Of a DNA stretch of 64,000 bases, positions 36,155-45,085 are shown piece after piece. How positions within the stretch are numbered: position 1 is the stretch's first letter; each line of letters begins with the position of its first letter. The notes beneath the pieces were generated by a model that saw nothing but the letters and a program-made list of their open reading frames with translations, was not told the origin of the DNA and ran no database searches. The stretch lies in contig JADKHX010000003.1 of the NCBI GenBank assembly GCA_016721505.1, positions 310,001-374,000 of the forward strand, given 5' to 3'. Both the position numbers and the translations under genes were made by a program. This DNA comes from Rhodocyclaceae bacterium. GTDB taxonomy: Bacteria > Pseudomonadota > Gammaproteobacteria > Burkholderiales > Rhodocyclaceae.

Positions 36155-36784
36155 ATGAAGTTGGTCACTGGCATTCTTATTTTGGCGAGTTCTATCGCGT
36201 TTTCAGCTAAGCTCGGCGCGCAGGAAATCGCGCCCGACACTTTGATTCGTAATGTTTCCAACGAAGTGTTGGATATCGTGCGCAAAGACAAAGACATTCA
36301 AGCGGGCCACACCAGCAAAGCGATTGACTTGATCGAATCTAAAGTATTGCCGCATTTCAATTTCATGCGAATGACGCAGCTTGCTGTGGGCAAAGATTGG
36401 CGTCAGGCTAATAGTGAGCAGCAAAAAACTCTGGCTAACGAATTCCATACATTGTTGGTTCGCACCTATTCAAAAGCCTTGTCGGAATATCGCAACGAAA
36501 AAATTACTATTAAGGCGCTGACACTCAAACCCGAAGATACCGATGCGCGGGTTCGTACGGAAATTTCACAAGCTAACAGTGGCAAACCGATCGGTCTGGA
36601 CTATTACATGGAGAAATCGGCGAGCGGTTGGAAGGTTTATGACATTGAGATTGGTGGCGTAAGTTTGATCACCAACTATCGCGAAACCTTTGGCAGCGAA
36701 ATCCGCCGTAGTGGAGTCGATGGCCTAATCAAATTATTGCAGTCGAAGAATCAGTCTGCTGAAGGGGCTACAGCAAAAAAATGA
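36155..36784 (+). CDS. mlaC: Periplasmic phospholipid-binding protein MlaC
   Basis: A 209-residue soluble carrier between MlaA and MlaD. It has a signal peptide (LVTGILILASSIAFSAKLGAQ) and the Tol-Toluene_tol_Ttg2 fold blocks LPHFNFMRMTQLAVGKDW, LVRTYSKALSEYRNEKI and LDYYMEKSASGWKVYDIEIGGVSLITNYRETF. The stop overlaps mlaB by four bases. Confidence 0.95.
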   Translation: MKLVTGILILASSIAFSAKLGAQEIAPDTLIRNVSNEVLDIVRKDKDIQAGHTSKAIDLIESKVLPHFNFMRMTQLAVGKDWRQANSEQQKTLANEFHTLLVRTYSKALSEYRNEKITIKALTLKPEDTDARVRTEISQANSGKPIGLDYYMEKSASGWKVYDIEIGGVSLITNYRETFGSEIRRSGVDGLIKLLQSKNQSAEGATAKK

Positions 36785-37089
36785 TTCAGCTTGATGGCGC
36801 ACAGGCGCGCGTTTCTGGATCGATGACGATTGCGGCAGCAAGCGAATTGCTCGTCGCGGGTCGCGAAGCCATTGCTGCTTCTGCGGGTGGCGCTGCTACT
36901 GGCGGCGTGGCACAAACCTTTGATTTGTCCGCTGTCACCGAAGTGGATTCGGCCGGGCTGGCAGTGATGTTTGCATGGTTGCGCGAAGCAAAAAGCCGCA
37001 ACGTGGAATTAACGTTTTGCAACTTACCCAAGAGCCTTAACTCCCTCGCGGCGGTGTACGACGTTGCCGCCTTGTTGCCACAAAACTAA
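36781..37089 (+). CDS. mlaB: STAS-domain protein MlaB
   Basis: A 102-residue cytoplasmic STAS protein that stabilises and activates MlaF. It contains the STAS core FDLSAVTEVDSAGLAVMFAWLREAKSRNVELTFCNLPKSLNSLAAVYDV, with the conserved Ser of DSAGL. Last gene of mlaFEDACB. Confidence 0.92.
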   Translation: MIQLDGAQARVSGSMTIAAASELLVAGREAIAASAGGAATGGVAQTFDLSAVTEVDSAGLAVMFAWLREAKSRNVELTFCNLPKSLNSLAAVYDVAALLPQN

Positions 37090-37106
37090 GCCGCTGGGTT
37101 TCATTT

Positions 37107-38024
37107 ATGGCGGCATCAGTAGCAATTCGTGTTCACGGAGTTTCAAAGCATTTTGGTGCGCTAAAGGCGCTCGATGAAATCAATCTCGAAATCCCCCAAG
37201 GTGAATTTTTCGGTTTGCTTGGCCCTAATGGTGCCGGCAAAACCACGCTAATTTCGACCCTCGCCGGCTTGACACGCCCGACAGCGGGGAAGATTTCAGT
37301 GATGGGCTACGATGTCCAAACCGACTATCGACAAGCGCGCAGACAGCTTGGCGTGGTGCCGCAAGAACTCGTGTTCGATCCATTTTTTACTGTGCGCGAA
37401 ACACTCAAAATCCAATCTGGATATTTTGGTGTCAAGCACAACGATGCGTGGATAGAGGAAATTCTTGAGAATCTCGATCTGACCAGCAAAGCCAACGCCA
37501 ACACGCGTACGCTGTCGGGCGGCATGAAGCGCCGTGTCTTGATTGCGCAAGCACTGGTCCATCGACCGCCAGTAATTGTGCTCGATGAACCCACGGCTGG
37601 TGTCGATGTCGAATTGCGCCAGACGTTGTGGCGTTTCATTCGGCGACTTAATTCCGATGGCCATACCATTGTGCTCACTACGCACTATCTTGAAGAAGCT
37701 GAGAGCTTGTGCACGCGCGTAGCAATGCTAAAGGCCGGACAAATCGTGTTGCTCGACAGTATGGATAATGTGCTGCGACAAGTATCGTCACACACCCTAA
37801 GAGTCAAACTGGACGGCGCACCGCCAGCAGGCTTGGCGTTGACTGGAGAATCCAGCGGCGCTTGGTACGCCATGCCATTTCGACAGTTTGATGAAATCGA
37901 ACCACTGCTCGCACGTTTGCGTGAGGCAGGTTGCGTGGTGCGCGAAGTCGAAATCGGAAAACCGGCGCTGGAAGATGTATTCATTCGCGTCATGCAAAGC
38001 GGCGACGTTGCGGTGTCGGCGTGA
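37107..38024 (+). CDS. ABC transporter ATP-binding protein (YadG-like)
   Basis: A 305-residue ATPase of the ABC-2 export class. It has Walker A GPNGAGKTT, signature LSGGMKRRVLIAQALVHRP and Walker B VIVLDEPTAGVD, plus a C-terminal extension after residue 220 typical of drug- or polysaccharide-export ATPases. It is 17 bases after mlaB and overlaps the permease gene at TGATG. Substrate unknown; the same gene pair follows mla genes in many betaproteobacteria. Confidence 0.92.
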   Translation: MAASVAIRVHGVSKHFGALKALDEINLEIPQGEFFGLLGPNGAGKTTLISTLAGLTRPTAGKISVMGYDVQTDYRQARRQLGVVPQELVFDPFFTVRETLKIQSGYFGVKHNDAWIEEILENLDLTSKANANTRTLSGGMKRRVLIAQALVHRPPVIVLDEPTAGVDVELRQTLWRFIRRLNSDGHTIVLTTHYLEEAESLCTRVAMLKAGQIVLLDSMDNVLRQVSSHTLRVKLDGAPPAGLALTGESSGAWYAMPFRQFDEIEPLLARLREAGCVVREVEIGKPALEDVFIRVMQSGDVAVSA

Positions 38025-38779
38025 TGGGTAGAGAATTCTCAACGCTGTTCTACAAGGAAACTTTGCGCTTCTGGAAGGTTGCCTTTCAGACCGTTGCCGC
38101 GCCGGTGTTGACGGCAGTTTTGTACTTGTTGATTTTTTCACACGTGCTTGACAACCATGTGCGTATCCATGATGTGCCTTACGCAGCGTTTCTGATTCCC
38201 GGACTGGTGATGATGTCGGTCCTGCAAAACGCCTTTGCCAATTCTTCGTCGTCACTAATTCAATCAAAAGTGACCGGCAATATCGTTTTCGTTTTGCTCG
38301 CGCCGGTGTCGTACCAAAGCTTTTTCCTTGCCTATGTGTTGGCAGCGGTGCTGCGCGGATTCGTGGTTGGTGTTTGCGTTTTACTGGTCACCCTGTGGTT
38401 TGCGCCGATGCAGTTCGTCGCACCGTGGTGGATATTTGTCTTTGCCGTTTTAGGTGGCGCTGTGATGGGAAGTCTTGGCGTAGTTGCCGGAATCTGGGCC
38501 GACAAATTCGATCAATTGGCAGCTTTTCAGAATTTCCTCATCATGCCGCTGACGTTTTTGTCCGGCGTGTTTTATTTAATTCATTCCTTGCCAAGTTTTT
38601 GGCAAAACTTGTCGCACTGGAATCCAATTTTTTACATGATTGACGGATTCCGTTTTGGTTTCTTTGGTGTCTCTGACGTCTCGCCATGGCAAAGTCTCGC
38701 GGTGGGAAGTTTTTCCCTTTCTGTGTTGTCGGCGTTTACACTGGTCATCCTGCGACGTGGCTACAAACTCAGGGCCTAG
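38024..38779 (+). CDS. ABC-2 type transporter permease (YadH-like)
   Basis: A 251-residue protein with six membrane helices. It begins MGREFSTLFYKETLRFWKV and has the ABC-2 signature region FQNFLIMPLTFLSGVFYLIHSLPSFWQNLSHWNPIFYMIDGFR. The start ATG shares a base with the ATPase stop, which fixes it over an upstream GTG frame. Partner of the preceding ATPase. Confidence 0.92.
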   Translation: MGREFSTLFYKETLRFWKVAFQTVAAPVLTAVLYLLIFSHVLDNHVRIHDVPYAAFLIPGLVMMSVLQNAFANSSSSLIQSKVTGNIVFVLLAPVSYQSFFLAYVLAAVLRGFVVGVCVLLVTLWFAPMQFVAPWWIFVFAVLGGAVMGSLGVVAGIWADKFDQLAAFQNFLIMPLTFLSGVFYLIHSLPSFWQNLSHWNPIFYMIDGFRFGFFGVSDVSPWQSLAVGSFSLSVLSAFTLVILRRGYKLRA

Positions 38780-38825
38780 TGTTGCCCTCGTCACTAACGT
38801 TTGAAATTTCATTGTTTGGAGTTTT

Positions 38826-39068
38826 ATGCTTGAGCCTCAACTCATAGAAGATTGGATTCGTGCAGAACTGAATTGCGAACACATCGCAGTCGAAGGTGAC
38901 GGCCATCATTTTTCAGCACTAATCGTCAGTGGTGAATTTGCTGATATGAATCGTGTCAAACGCCAGCAACGCATCAACGCAATTCTTAAAGCACGTTTTG
39001 ACAGCGGCGAATTGCACGCGCTGTCGATGAAGACGCTGACACCTGACGAGTGGCGTTCCAATGGATAA
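38826..39068 (+). CDS. ibaG: BolA family protein IbaG
   Basis: An 80-residue BolA-fold protein: DWIRAELNCEHIAVEGDGHHFSALIVSGEFADMNRVKRQQRINAIL. BolA proteins act with monothiol glutaredoxins on iron-sulfur cargo. The position just upstream of murA matches IbaG in enterobacteria. Its stop overlaps murA by 8 bases. Confidence 0.9.
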   Translation: MLEPQLIEDWIRAELNCEHIAVEGDGHHFSALIVSGEFADMNRVKRQQRINAILKARFDSGELHALSMKTLTPDEWRSNG

Positions 39069-40341
39069 ATTGCTGATTACCGGCGGTCGTCCGCTTTCAG
39101 GTGAAATCGCGATCTCTGGTGCGAAAAATGCTGCGCTACCACTGCTTTGCGCGGCATTGTTGACGCGTGAGACATTGACGCTGACTAATGTGCCGCATTT
39201 GAATGACATTGGCACCATGCTCAAATTGCTTGAGCAAATGGGTGTCAAAGTGACGCGAGAAGTGGCGCCGACTGATGCGCCAGTTGGTGCTGGTGATACG
39301 CTGTCACTGGATGCTTCGGGCCTCAATAATGCCGTCGCGCCCTACGAAATGGTTAAGACCATGCGCGCATCTATCCTTGTGCTCGGGCCTCTGGTGGCGC
39401 GCATGAGCGAGGCACGCGTTAGCTTGCCTGGCGGTTGCGCGATTGGTGCGCGCCCCGTCGATCAACACATCAAAGGCCTTGCAGCGATGGGCGCGACAAT
39501 CAGTGTTGAGCACGGTTATGTGCACGCGCAAGCAACTCGCCTCAAAGGCGCACGCTTATTCACCGACATGGTGACCGTCACCGGCACTGAAAATTTGATG
39601 ATGGCCGCCTGTTTGGCGGATGGCGAGACGGTGATAGAAAACGCTGCGCGCGAACCGGAAGTAGTGGACTTGGCTAATTGCCTTGTGGCCATGGGCGCAC
39701 GAATTTCTGGCGCAGGTTCGGATGTCATTCGAATTCAAGGCGTGGGCAGCTTACACGGCGCGACGCACAAAGTGATGCCAGATCGTATCGAGACCGGCAC
39801 TTACCTCTGCGCAGCAGCAGCTACAGGCGGCAGCGTGCGCCTAAATCACACGTCGGCGGCGTATTTGGACGCGGTGATCGACAAGTTGATGGATGCAGGT
39901 TGCGAAGTTACTACCGAGCGCGACGCAATCAATTTGAAGGCACCTAAACGCCTCACCGCAGTGAGTTTGCGAACCTCACCTTACCCGGCGTTTCCTACCG
40001 ACATGCAAGCGCAATTTATGGCATTGAATGCCGTGGCCGAAGGTACGTCAATCATCCGTGAAACGATTTTCGAGAATCGCTTCATGCACGCCGTTGAGTT
40101 GACTCGCTTGGGCGCCAATATTCGCATCGACGGAAATACGGCAGTGGTAACTGGCAAAGAGTTTCTCGAAGGTGCGAGTGTGATGGCCACTGATTTGCGC
40201 GCCTCGGCCAGTTTGGTTATCGCTGGTTTGGTGGCGCGTGGTGAGACTTTAATTGAGCGCATTTATCACCTTGATCGCGGCTACGCAGCATTGGACAAGA
40301 AATTGCTCGCTCTCGGGGCGGATGTACGCCGCGTCAAATGA
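39061..40341 (+). CDS. murA: UDP-N-acetylglucosamine 1-carboxyvinyltransferase
   Basis: First committed step of peptidoglycan synthesis. The 426-residue protein has GAKNAALPLLCAALL, the KTMRASILVLGPL block, the catalytic-Cys loop SLPGGCAIGARPVDQH (fosfomycin target cysteine present) and ENRFMHAVELTRLGA. Between GVKVTREV and LDASGLNNAVAPYEMVK it has APTDAPVGAGDTLS, longer than relatives I recall, and encoded in part by a motif copy at 39278-39304. The insertion is in a surface loop of the N-terminal lobe. Confidence 0.97.
   Translation: MDKLLITGGRPLSGEIAISGAKNAALPLLCAALLTRETLTLTNVPHLNDIGTMLKLLEQMGVKVTREVAPTDAPVGAGDTLSLDASGLNNAVAPYEMVKTMRASILVLGPLVARMSEARVSLPGGCAIGARPVDQHIKGLAAMGATISVEHGYVHAQATRLKGARLFTDMVTVTGTENLMMAACLADGETVIENAAREPEVVDLANCLVAMGARISGAGSDVIRIQGVGSLHGATHKVMPDRIETGTYLCAAAATGGSVRLNHTSAAYLDAVIDKLMDAGCEVTTERDAINLKAPKRLTAVSLRTSPYPAFPTDMQAQFMALNAVAEGTSIIRETIFENRFMHAVELTRLGANIRIDGNTAVVTGKEFLEGASVMATDLRASASLVIAGLVARGETLIERIYHLDRGYAALDKKLLALGADVRRVK
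39278..39304 (+). repeat. Dispersed motif copy 8 (inside murA)
   Basis: CGC plus the exact core, then TGATACGCTGT. Sense orientation; read as APVGAGDTL, the same frame as in secF. Confidence 0.9.
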
Positions 40342-40351
40342 CGGGTAAACG

Positions 40352-41005
40352 ATGATGAATGATTTTTCCGGAATCACCGTCGCGCTGTCCAAAGGTCGCA
40401 TTTTTGAAGAGACGCTGCCGCTTCTGGCTGCTGCGGATATCGTTCCGGCGGAAGATCCCGAGCAATCACGTAAACTTATCATTGCCACCAACCGCAGCGA
40501 TGTGCGCGTGGTCATCGTGCGCGCGTCTGATGTGCCGACCTACGTGCAATACGGCGCGGCCGATTTAGGTATCGCGGGCAAAGATGTATTGCTGGAACAC
40601 GATGGCGTGGGCATTTATCAGCCGCTGGATTTGAAGATTGCCAGTTGCCGGATGTGCGTTGCGGTGCCAGCCGGATTTGACTACACCTCTTACGTGCAAC
40701 GCGGTGCGCGGCTCAAAGTGGCGACCAAATATATCAACACCGCGCGCGAACATTTCGCCGCCAAAGGCGTGCATGTTGATCTGATCAAGCTCTACGGTTC
40801 GATGGAACTTGCGCCACTCGCCGGATTAGCCGACGCGATAGTTGACGTGGTCTCGAGCGGCAGCACTTTGAAAGCCAACCATCTGGTGGCGGTCGAAGAT
40901 ATCTGCAACATCTCGGCACGGCTGATCGTTAATCAAGCGGCGCTGAAAATGAAGCGCGAATTGTTGCAACCGGTTATCGAAGCATTCGCCAAGGTGGTCA
41001 AGTGA
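40352..41005 (+). CDS. hisG: ATP phosphoribosyltransferase, short form
   Basis: First step of histidine synthesis, joining ATP and PRPP. The 217-residue protein has ITVALSKGRIFEETLPLL, DLGIAGKDVL and the PRPP loop DAIVDVVSSGSTLKAN. It lacks the C-terminal ACT-like regulatory domain, so it is the HisG-S type that requires HisZ; hisZ is not in the window. It overlaps hisD by four bases. Confidence 0.96.
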   Translation: MMNDFSGITVALSKGRIFEETLPLLAAADIVPAEDPEQSRKLIIATNRSDVRVVIVRASDVPTYVQYGAADLGIAGKDVLLEHDGVGIYQPLDLKIASCRMCVAVPAGFDYTSYVQRGARLKVATKYINTAREHFAAKGVHVDLIKLYGSMELAPLAGLADAIVDVVSSGSTLKANHLVAVEDICNISARLIVNQAALKMKRELLQPVIEAFAKVVK

Positions 41006-42297
41006 TACGTCGATGGGCTAGCAGCGACGCCAACTTTGCACGCGACCTAAAGGCGCTGCTGCACGTCGACGCGGCGCAAGATGACAGCATTGAACGCACT
41101 GTCGCCGAAATCCTCGCGCGCGTGCGTAGTGAGGGCGATGCGGCGGTGCTCGAATACACTCAGCGTTTTGATGCAGTCAATGTCAAGTGCGTCGCCGATT
41201 TGGAAATTCCGCAAAGTGAATTGCAGGCGGCGCTGGCTGGATTGCCTACGCAGCAACGGAGCGCACTGGAAGCTGCGGCGCAACGCATAACGGCGTATCA
41301 CCAGCACCAACTGGCGAAATCATGGAGCTACACCGAGCCTGATGGCACTCGACTAGGCCAGAAAATTACGGCCCTTGATCGTGTCGGTCTCTATGTGCCC
41401 GGCGGCAAGGCGGCGTATCCCAGCTCCGTATTGATGAACGCCTTGCCCGCCAAAGTCGCGGGTGTCACTGAACTCATCATGGTCGTGCCGACTCCGCGCA
41501 ACGAACGCAATGCCTTGGTATTAGCTGCTGCGGCGCTGGCTGGCGTCGATAGAGTATTTGCTATCGGCGGCGCGCAGGCCGTCGCCGCACTGGCCTATGG
41601 TACTGACACAATTCCCCAGGTCGACAAAATTGTCGGCCCAGGCAACGCCTATGTGGCGGCTGCCAAGCGCCGTGTTTTCGGCACCGTTGGCATCGACATG
41701 ATCGCCGGCCCGTCGGAAGTTTTGGTGATCGCCGACGCTAGTGCAAATCCAGATTGGGTAGCGATGGATTTGTTCGCGCAGGCCGAGCATGACGAAATGG
41801 CGCAGTCGATTTTGTTGTCGCCGGACGCAGGTCTTATCGAACGTGTGTTTGCAAGCATCGCAAAATTGCTGCCGGAGCAGCCTCGCAAGCAAGTGATAGC
41901 CGCATCATTGAAAAATCGCGGCGCGCTAATTCAGGTACGCAACATGGCGGAAGCTTGCCAAATTGCCAATCAGATCGCGCCCGAGCATTTGGAATTGGCT
42001 GTTACGGAGGCAGTACCTTTGCTCGAACAAATCCGTCACGCTGGTGCGATATTCATCGGGCATTTTTCTTCCGAATCCCTAGGCGATTATTGCGCCGGAC
42101 CGAACCACGTGTTGCCGACTTCCGGCAGCGCACGCTTCTCCTCACCGCTGGGCGTATACGACTTTCAAAAGCGCTCCAGCATCATCGAAATTTCCGCTTC
42201 TGGCGCACAAAACTTGGGTTCAATTGCCAGCATACTCGCGCGTGGCGAAGGCTTGATTGCGCACGCGCGCGCGGCCGAGTTAAGGTGCGAAAAGTAA
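41002..42297 (+). CDS. hisD: Histidinol dehydrogenase
   Basis: Last two oxidations of histidine synthesis, zinc and NAD dependent. The 431-residue protein has YVPGGKAAYPSSVLMNA, KIVGPGNAYVAAAKR, the zinc region DLFAQAEHDEMAQSIL and GPNHVLPTSGSARF. GTG start. A motif copy at 41290-41316 encodes ITAYHQHQLAK in a helix whose length matches homologues, so no insertion is apparent. Confidence 0.97.
   Translation: MIRRWASSDANFARDLKALLHVDAAQDDSIERTVAEILARVRSEGDAAVLEYTQRFDAVNVKCVADLEIPQSELQAALAGLPTQQRSALEAAAQRITAYHQHQLAKSWSYTEPDGTRLGQKITALDRVGLYVPGGKAAYPSSVLMNALPAKVAGVTELIMVVPTPRNERNALVLAAAALAGVDRVFAIGGAQAVAALAYGTDTIPQVDKIVGPGNAYVAAAKRRVFGTVGIDMIAGPSEVLVIADASANPDWVAMDLFAQAEHDEMAQSILLSPDAGLIERVFASIAKLLPEQPRKQVIAASLKNRGALIQVRNMAEACQIANQIAPEHLELAVTEAVPLLEQIRHAGAIFIGHFSSESLGDYCAGPNHVLPTSGSARFSSPLGVYDFQKRSSIIEISASGAQNLGSIASILARGEGLIAHARAAELRCEK
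41290..41316 (-). repeat. Dispersed motif copy 9 (inside hisD)
   Basis: Minus strand CGC plus the exact core, then TGATACGCCGT. Antisense to hisD, read as TAYHQHQLA. Confidence 0.9.
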
Positions 42298-42352
42298 TGC
42301 AAAGCTGCATCGAGCGTATGAACCGAGACGGAATTTTTTCGGGTAGTGCTCA

Positions 42353-43912
42353 ATGATTCTGCTCGAACTGGTGCTTCTGCTCCTGCTGTGTTCAGTCGGC
42401 TTGGGCTGGATTGCGCGGCGACTTAAATTTCCCTACCCAATTGCACTGGTCGCGGGTGGCGCATTAGTCGGCTTTATCCCCCGCCTGCCAGAGTTCCCAT
42501 TCGACCCCAATGCAATTTTGATTCTGGTGTTGCCACCAATTCTGTATCAGGCTGCACTGCTCACTTCCTGGAGCGATTTCAAAGCCAACATTCGGCCCAT
42601 CAGCATGTTGGCGATTGGGCTGGTGTTGGCCACTACCATGGTGGTCGGCGCGGCACTTAAGTTGGTAGTACCCGATGTACCGTGGGCGGTAGCTTTTGTT
42701 TTCGGCGCCATAGTGTCCCCGCCCGATGCTGTTGCGGCGACGGCCATCTTGTCGCGCTTGAACATCCCGCGTCGCATCGTGACGGTGCTCGAAGGCGAAA
42801 GTTTGGTCAACGATGCGTCCGGACTAGTGATGTACAAATTCGCGGTTGCCGCTGCACTGACCGGTGTGTTTTCGCTGGTCGATGCCGGAGAACAACTGGC
42901 CAGCGTTTCACTCGGTGGCGTTGCTGTGGGAATTGCGCTGGCGCATCTTTTTATCGCTGTGCACCGGCGCTTGGGAGACCCCTTCATTGAGGTTCTAACC
43001 TCGCTCACGGTGCCCTACATTGCTTACATGGTGGCCGAGTATTTTCATGTGTCCGGCGTTCTCGCAGTGGTTGCCGCAGGCCTTGTTCGCGGACGCTATG
43101 CCCCGGAAATTGTCTCGGCCGAAATGCGTATCCTTGCCCGTTCGGTGTGGAATATTCTGGTCTTTATGCTCAACAGTTTGATCTTCATGTTGATTGGCAT
43201 CCAACTCTCGGATATCGGCGAGAAACTCGCCAGTTATGGCTTTGCGCAGCTGGTTGGCTTGGGCTTGTTCGTCAGCATCGTGGCGATTGTGGTTCGCTTC
43301 GCCTGGGTCTTTCCAGTGGCCTATCTGCCGCGCTGGCTGGGTGGCAGTTCACATGCCAACGAACCACGCCAAGGCAATAATGAGCTTGCCATCATCAGTT
43401 GGTGCGGCATGCGCGGCATCGTCTCACTGGCGGCGGCACTCGCCTTGCCGACCACGCTCGCTGATGGTTCGCCGTTCCCGCATCGCGATCTGATTATTTT
43501 TCTGACCTTCTTTGTCATCGCTATAACGCTGATTGGACAAGGCTTGAGCCTGCCGAGCTTGATCCGGCGATTAAAAGTCGGCACCGAGTGGAGTCTCAAG
43601 AGCGAACAACAACAAGTTCGTGCTGCGATGAGTGCGGCGGCACTGTCGGCAATCGACAAGATTGTCGCGAGTGAAGGTGCGCCTAGCTTCTGGGCTGACC
43701 AGTTGCGCGCTGAAATTACTGCACGAATTGCGCTGGCGGCACCCGATGGGGTTGATGCAACACCGCGCAGTGAGTTAAACGACCGACTTCGTCGCGCGGC
43801 GATTCTTGCTGAGCGCGCGGAGTTAATTCGGCTCTGGCGCGAAAATAAAATTAGCGACGAAGTGATGCACCATCTCGAAGAAATTCTGGATTACCAGCAG
43901 GCGCATTTGTAG
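42353..43912 (+). CDS. Na+/H+ antiporter, CPA1 family
   Basis: A 519-residue cation/proton antiporter with about 12 membrane helices. CPA1 hallmarks are AIVSPPDAVAATAIL and LEGESLVNDASGLV, where the aspartates carry the ion path, and MRGIVSLAAALALP. A cytoplasmic helical tail of about 110 residues follows. It lies between hisD and the inverted hisC, where betaproteobacteria usually have hisC, so it looks inserted in the his cluster. Confidence 0.92.
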   Translation: MILLELVLLLLLCSVGLGWIARRLKFPYPIALVAGGALVGFIPRLPEFPFDPNAILILVLPPILYQAALLTSWSDFKANIRPISMLAIGLVLATTMVVGAALKLVVPDVPWAVAFVFGAIVSPPDAVAATAILSRLNIPRRIVTVLEGESLVNDASGLVMYKFAVAAALTGVFSLVDAGEQLASVSLGGVAVGIALAHLFIAVHRRLGDPFIEVLTSLTVPYIAYMVAEYFHVSGVLAVVAAGLVRGRYAPEIVSAEMRILARSVWNILVFMLNSLIFMLIGIQLSDIGEKLASYGFAQLVGLGLFVSIVAIVVRFAWVFPVAYLPRWLGGSSHANEPRQGNNELAIISWCGMRGIVSLAAALALPTTLADGSPFPHRDLIIFLTFFVIAITLIGQGLSLPSLIRRLKVGTEWSLKSEQQQVRAAMSAAALSAIDKIVASEGAPSFWADQLRAEITARIALAAPDGVDATPRSELNDRLRRAAILAERAELIRLWRENKISDEVMHHLEEILDYQQAHL

Positions 43913-43918
43913 CAGTTC

Positions 43919-44986
43919 CTAGTTTTCAATGTTTCCGAGCGCCGCCACCAGTGCATCGCACTCGGCATCAGTGCCAATCGTGATGCGCAAATATTGTTCG
44001 ATGCGTGGCAAAGAAAAATGCCGCACGAGAATATTTTGACGGCGTAGTGCCAGCACCAACTCACGCGCATCGCGATTTGGATGGCGCACAAAAACAAAAT
44101 TTGCGCTCGAAGGGATTACCTCGAATCCCAGACTTGTCAGCGTCGCCGTGAGGCGTTCGCGCGTCGCCATCACGGCGTGCCGGGTCTGCTCGAAATACGC
44201 CACATCTTCATATGCCGCGACTGCACCGGCGATCGCCAACCTATCGAGTGGATAGGAATTGAAGCTGTCTTTAACGCGCGTCAAGGCTTCGATTAAGTCA
44301 ACATGTCCTGCGGCAAAACCCACCCGTAAACCGGCCAAGGAGCGCGCTTTGGACAAGGTTTGAACCACCAATAGATTCGGGTATTTGGCAATCAGCGGAA
44401 TCGCCGTCTCGCCCCCAAAATCAACATAGGCTTCATCAATCACCACCACCGATTCGCGGTTTGCTTGCAGCAGCCGTTCAATCTCAGTCAGTGCAATCGC
44501 ACGTCCCGTCGGCGCATTCGGATTCGGAAAAATGACGCCACCATTGGGCACCAGATAGTCATCCACTCGCAATTCAAACCCGTCGCGCAACGGCACGGTA
44601 CGAAACGGTACTTGGTAAAGCCCGCAATACACCGGATAAAAACTGTAAGTGATATCCGGAAACAAAATCGGCAAACTGTGTTTAAGCAAACCGAGAAAAA
44701 CGTGCGCTAACACTTCGTCGGAGCCATTGCCGATAAATATTTGACTCGGTTCAATACAGTGTTGACGTGCAATTGCCGCTTTGACTGCTTCGCTATTTGG
44801 ATCGGGATAGCGCCGCAGGTTGTTCCCCGTTTCGCCCAGTTCGGCAGCAATCGCTTGCAGGACACGCGGCGAAGGCGGATAAGGATTCTCGTTGGTGTTC
44901 AATTTAACGAGGTTGGCAACTTTAGGTTGCTCGCCCGGCACGTAAGGCGTCAAGCCTTTTGCAACATCACTCCAATAGCGGCTCAT
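43919..44986 (-). CDS. hisC: Histidinol-phosphate aminotransferase
   Basis: PLP-dependent transaminase of histidine synthesis. The 355-residue protein starts MSRYWSDVAKGLTPYVPGEQP and has KLNTNENPYPPSP, FIGNGSDEVL, NPNAPTGRAI and the PLP lysine in TLSKARSLAGLRVGFA. It is inverted relative to hisG/D and hisB/H/A. Near the C-terminus ELVLALRRQNILVRHF is encoded by a motif copy with no change in the usual length. Confidence 0.97.
   Translation of the reverse strand: MSRYWSDVAKGLTPYVPGEQPKVANLVKLNTNENPYPPSPRVLQAIAAELGETGNNLRRYPDPNSEAVKAAIARQHCIEPSQIFIGNGSDEVLAHVFLGLLKHSLPILFPDITYSFYPVYCGLYQVPFRTVPLRDGFELRVDDYLVPNGGVIFPNPNAPTGRAIALTEIERLLQANRESVVVIDEAYVDFGGETAIPLIAKYPNLLVVQTLSKARSLAGLRVGFAAGHVDLIEALTRVKDSFNSYPLDRLAIAGAVAAYEDVAYFEQTRHAVMATRERLTATLTSLGFEVIPSSANFVFVRHPNRDARELVLALRRQNILVRHFSLPRIEQYLRITIGTDAECDALVAALGNIEN
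44039..44065 (-). repeat. Dispersed motif copy 10 (inside hisC)
   Basis: Minus strand reads CGTGAGTTGGTGCTGG, then CACTACGCCGT. The first core base differs. Sense to hisC, read as RELVLALRR. Confidence 0.75.
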
Positions 44987-45085
44987 GGTCAAAAAATTGG
45001 TCGCGCAAAGCTTTGCCGACGCAGTAATCATCAGGGAAGCCGATGGTATCATGCGACCATCAAATCACCGACACCACGACACAAT

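Noticed and set aside
42547..43008. Minus-strand ORF of 153 codons in the antiporter gene
   Set aside because: Ser/Thr/Ala-rich antisense translation typical of shadows; the antiporter on the plus strand is clear.
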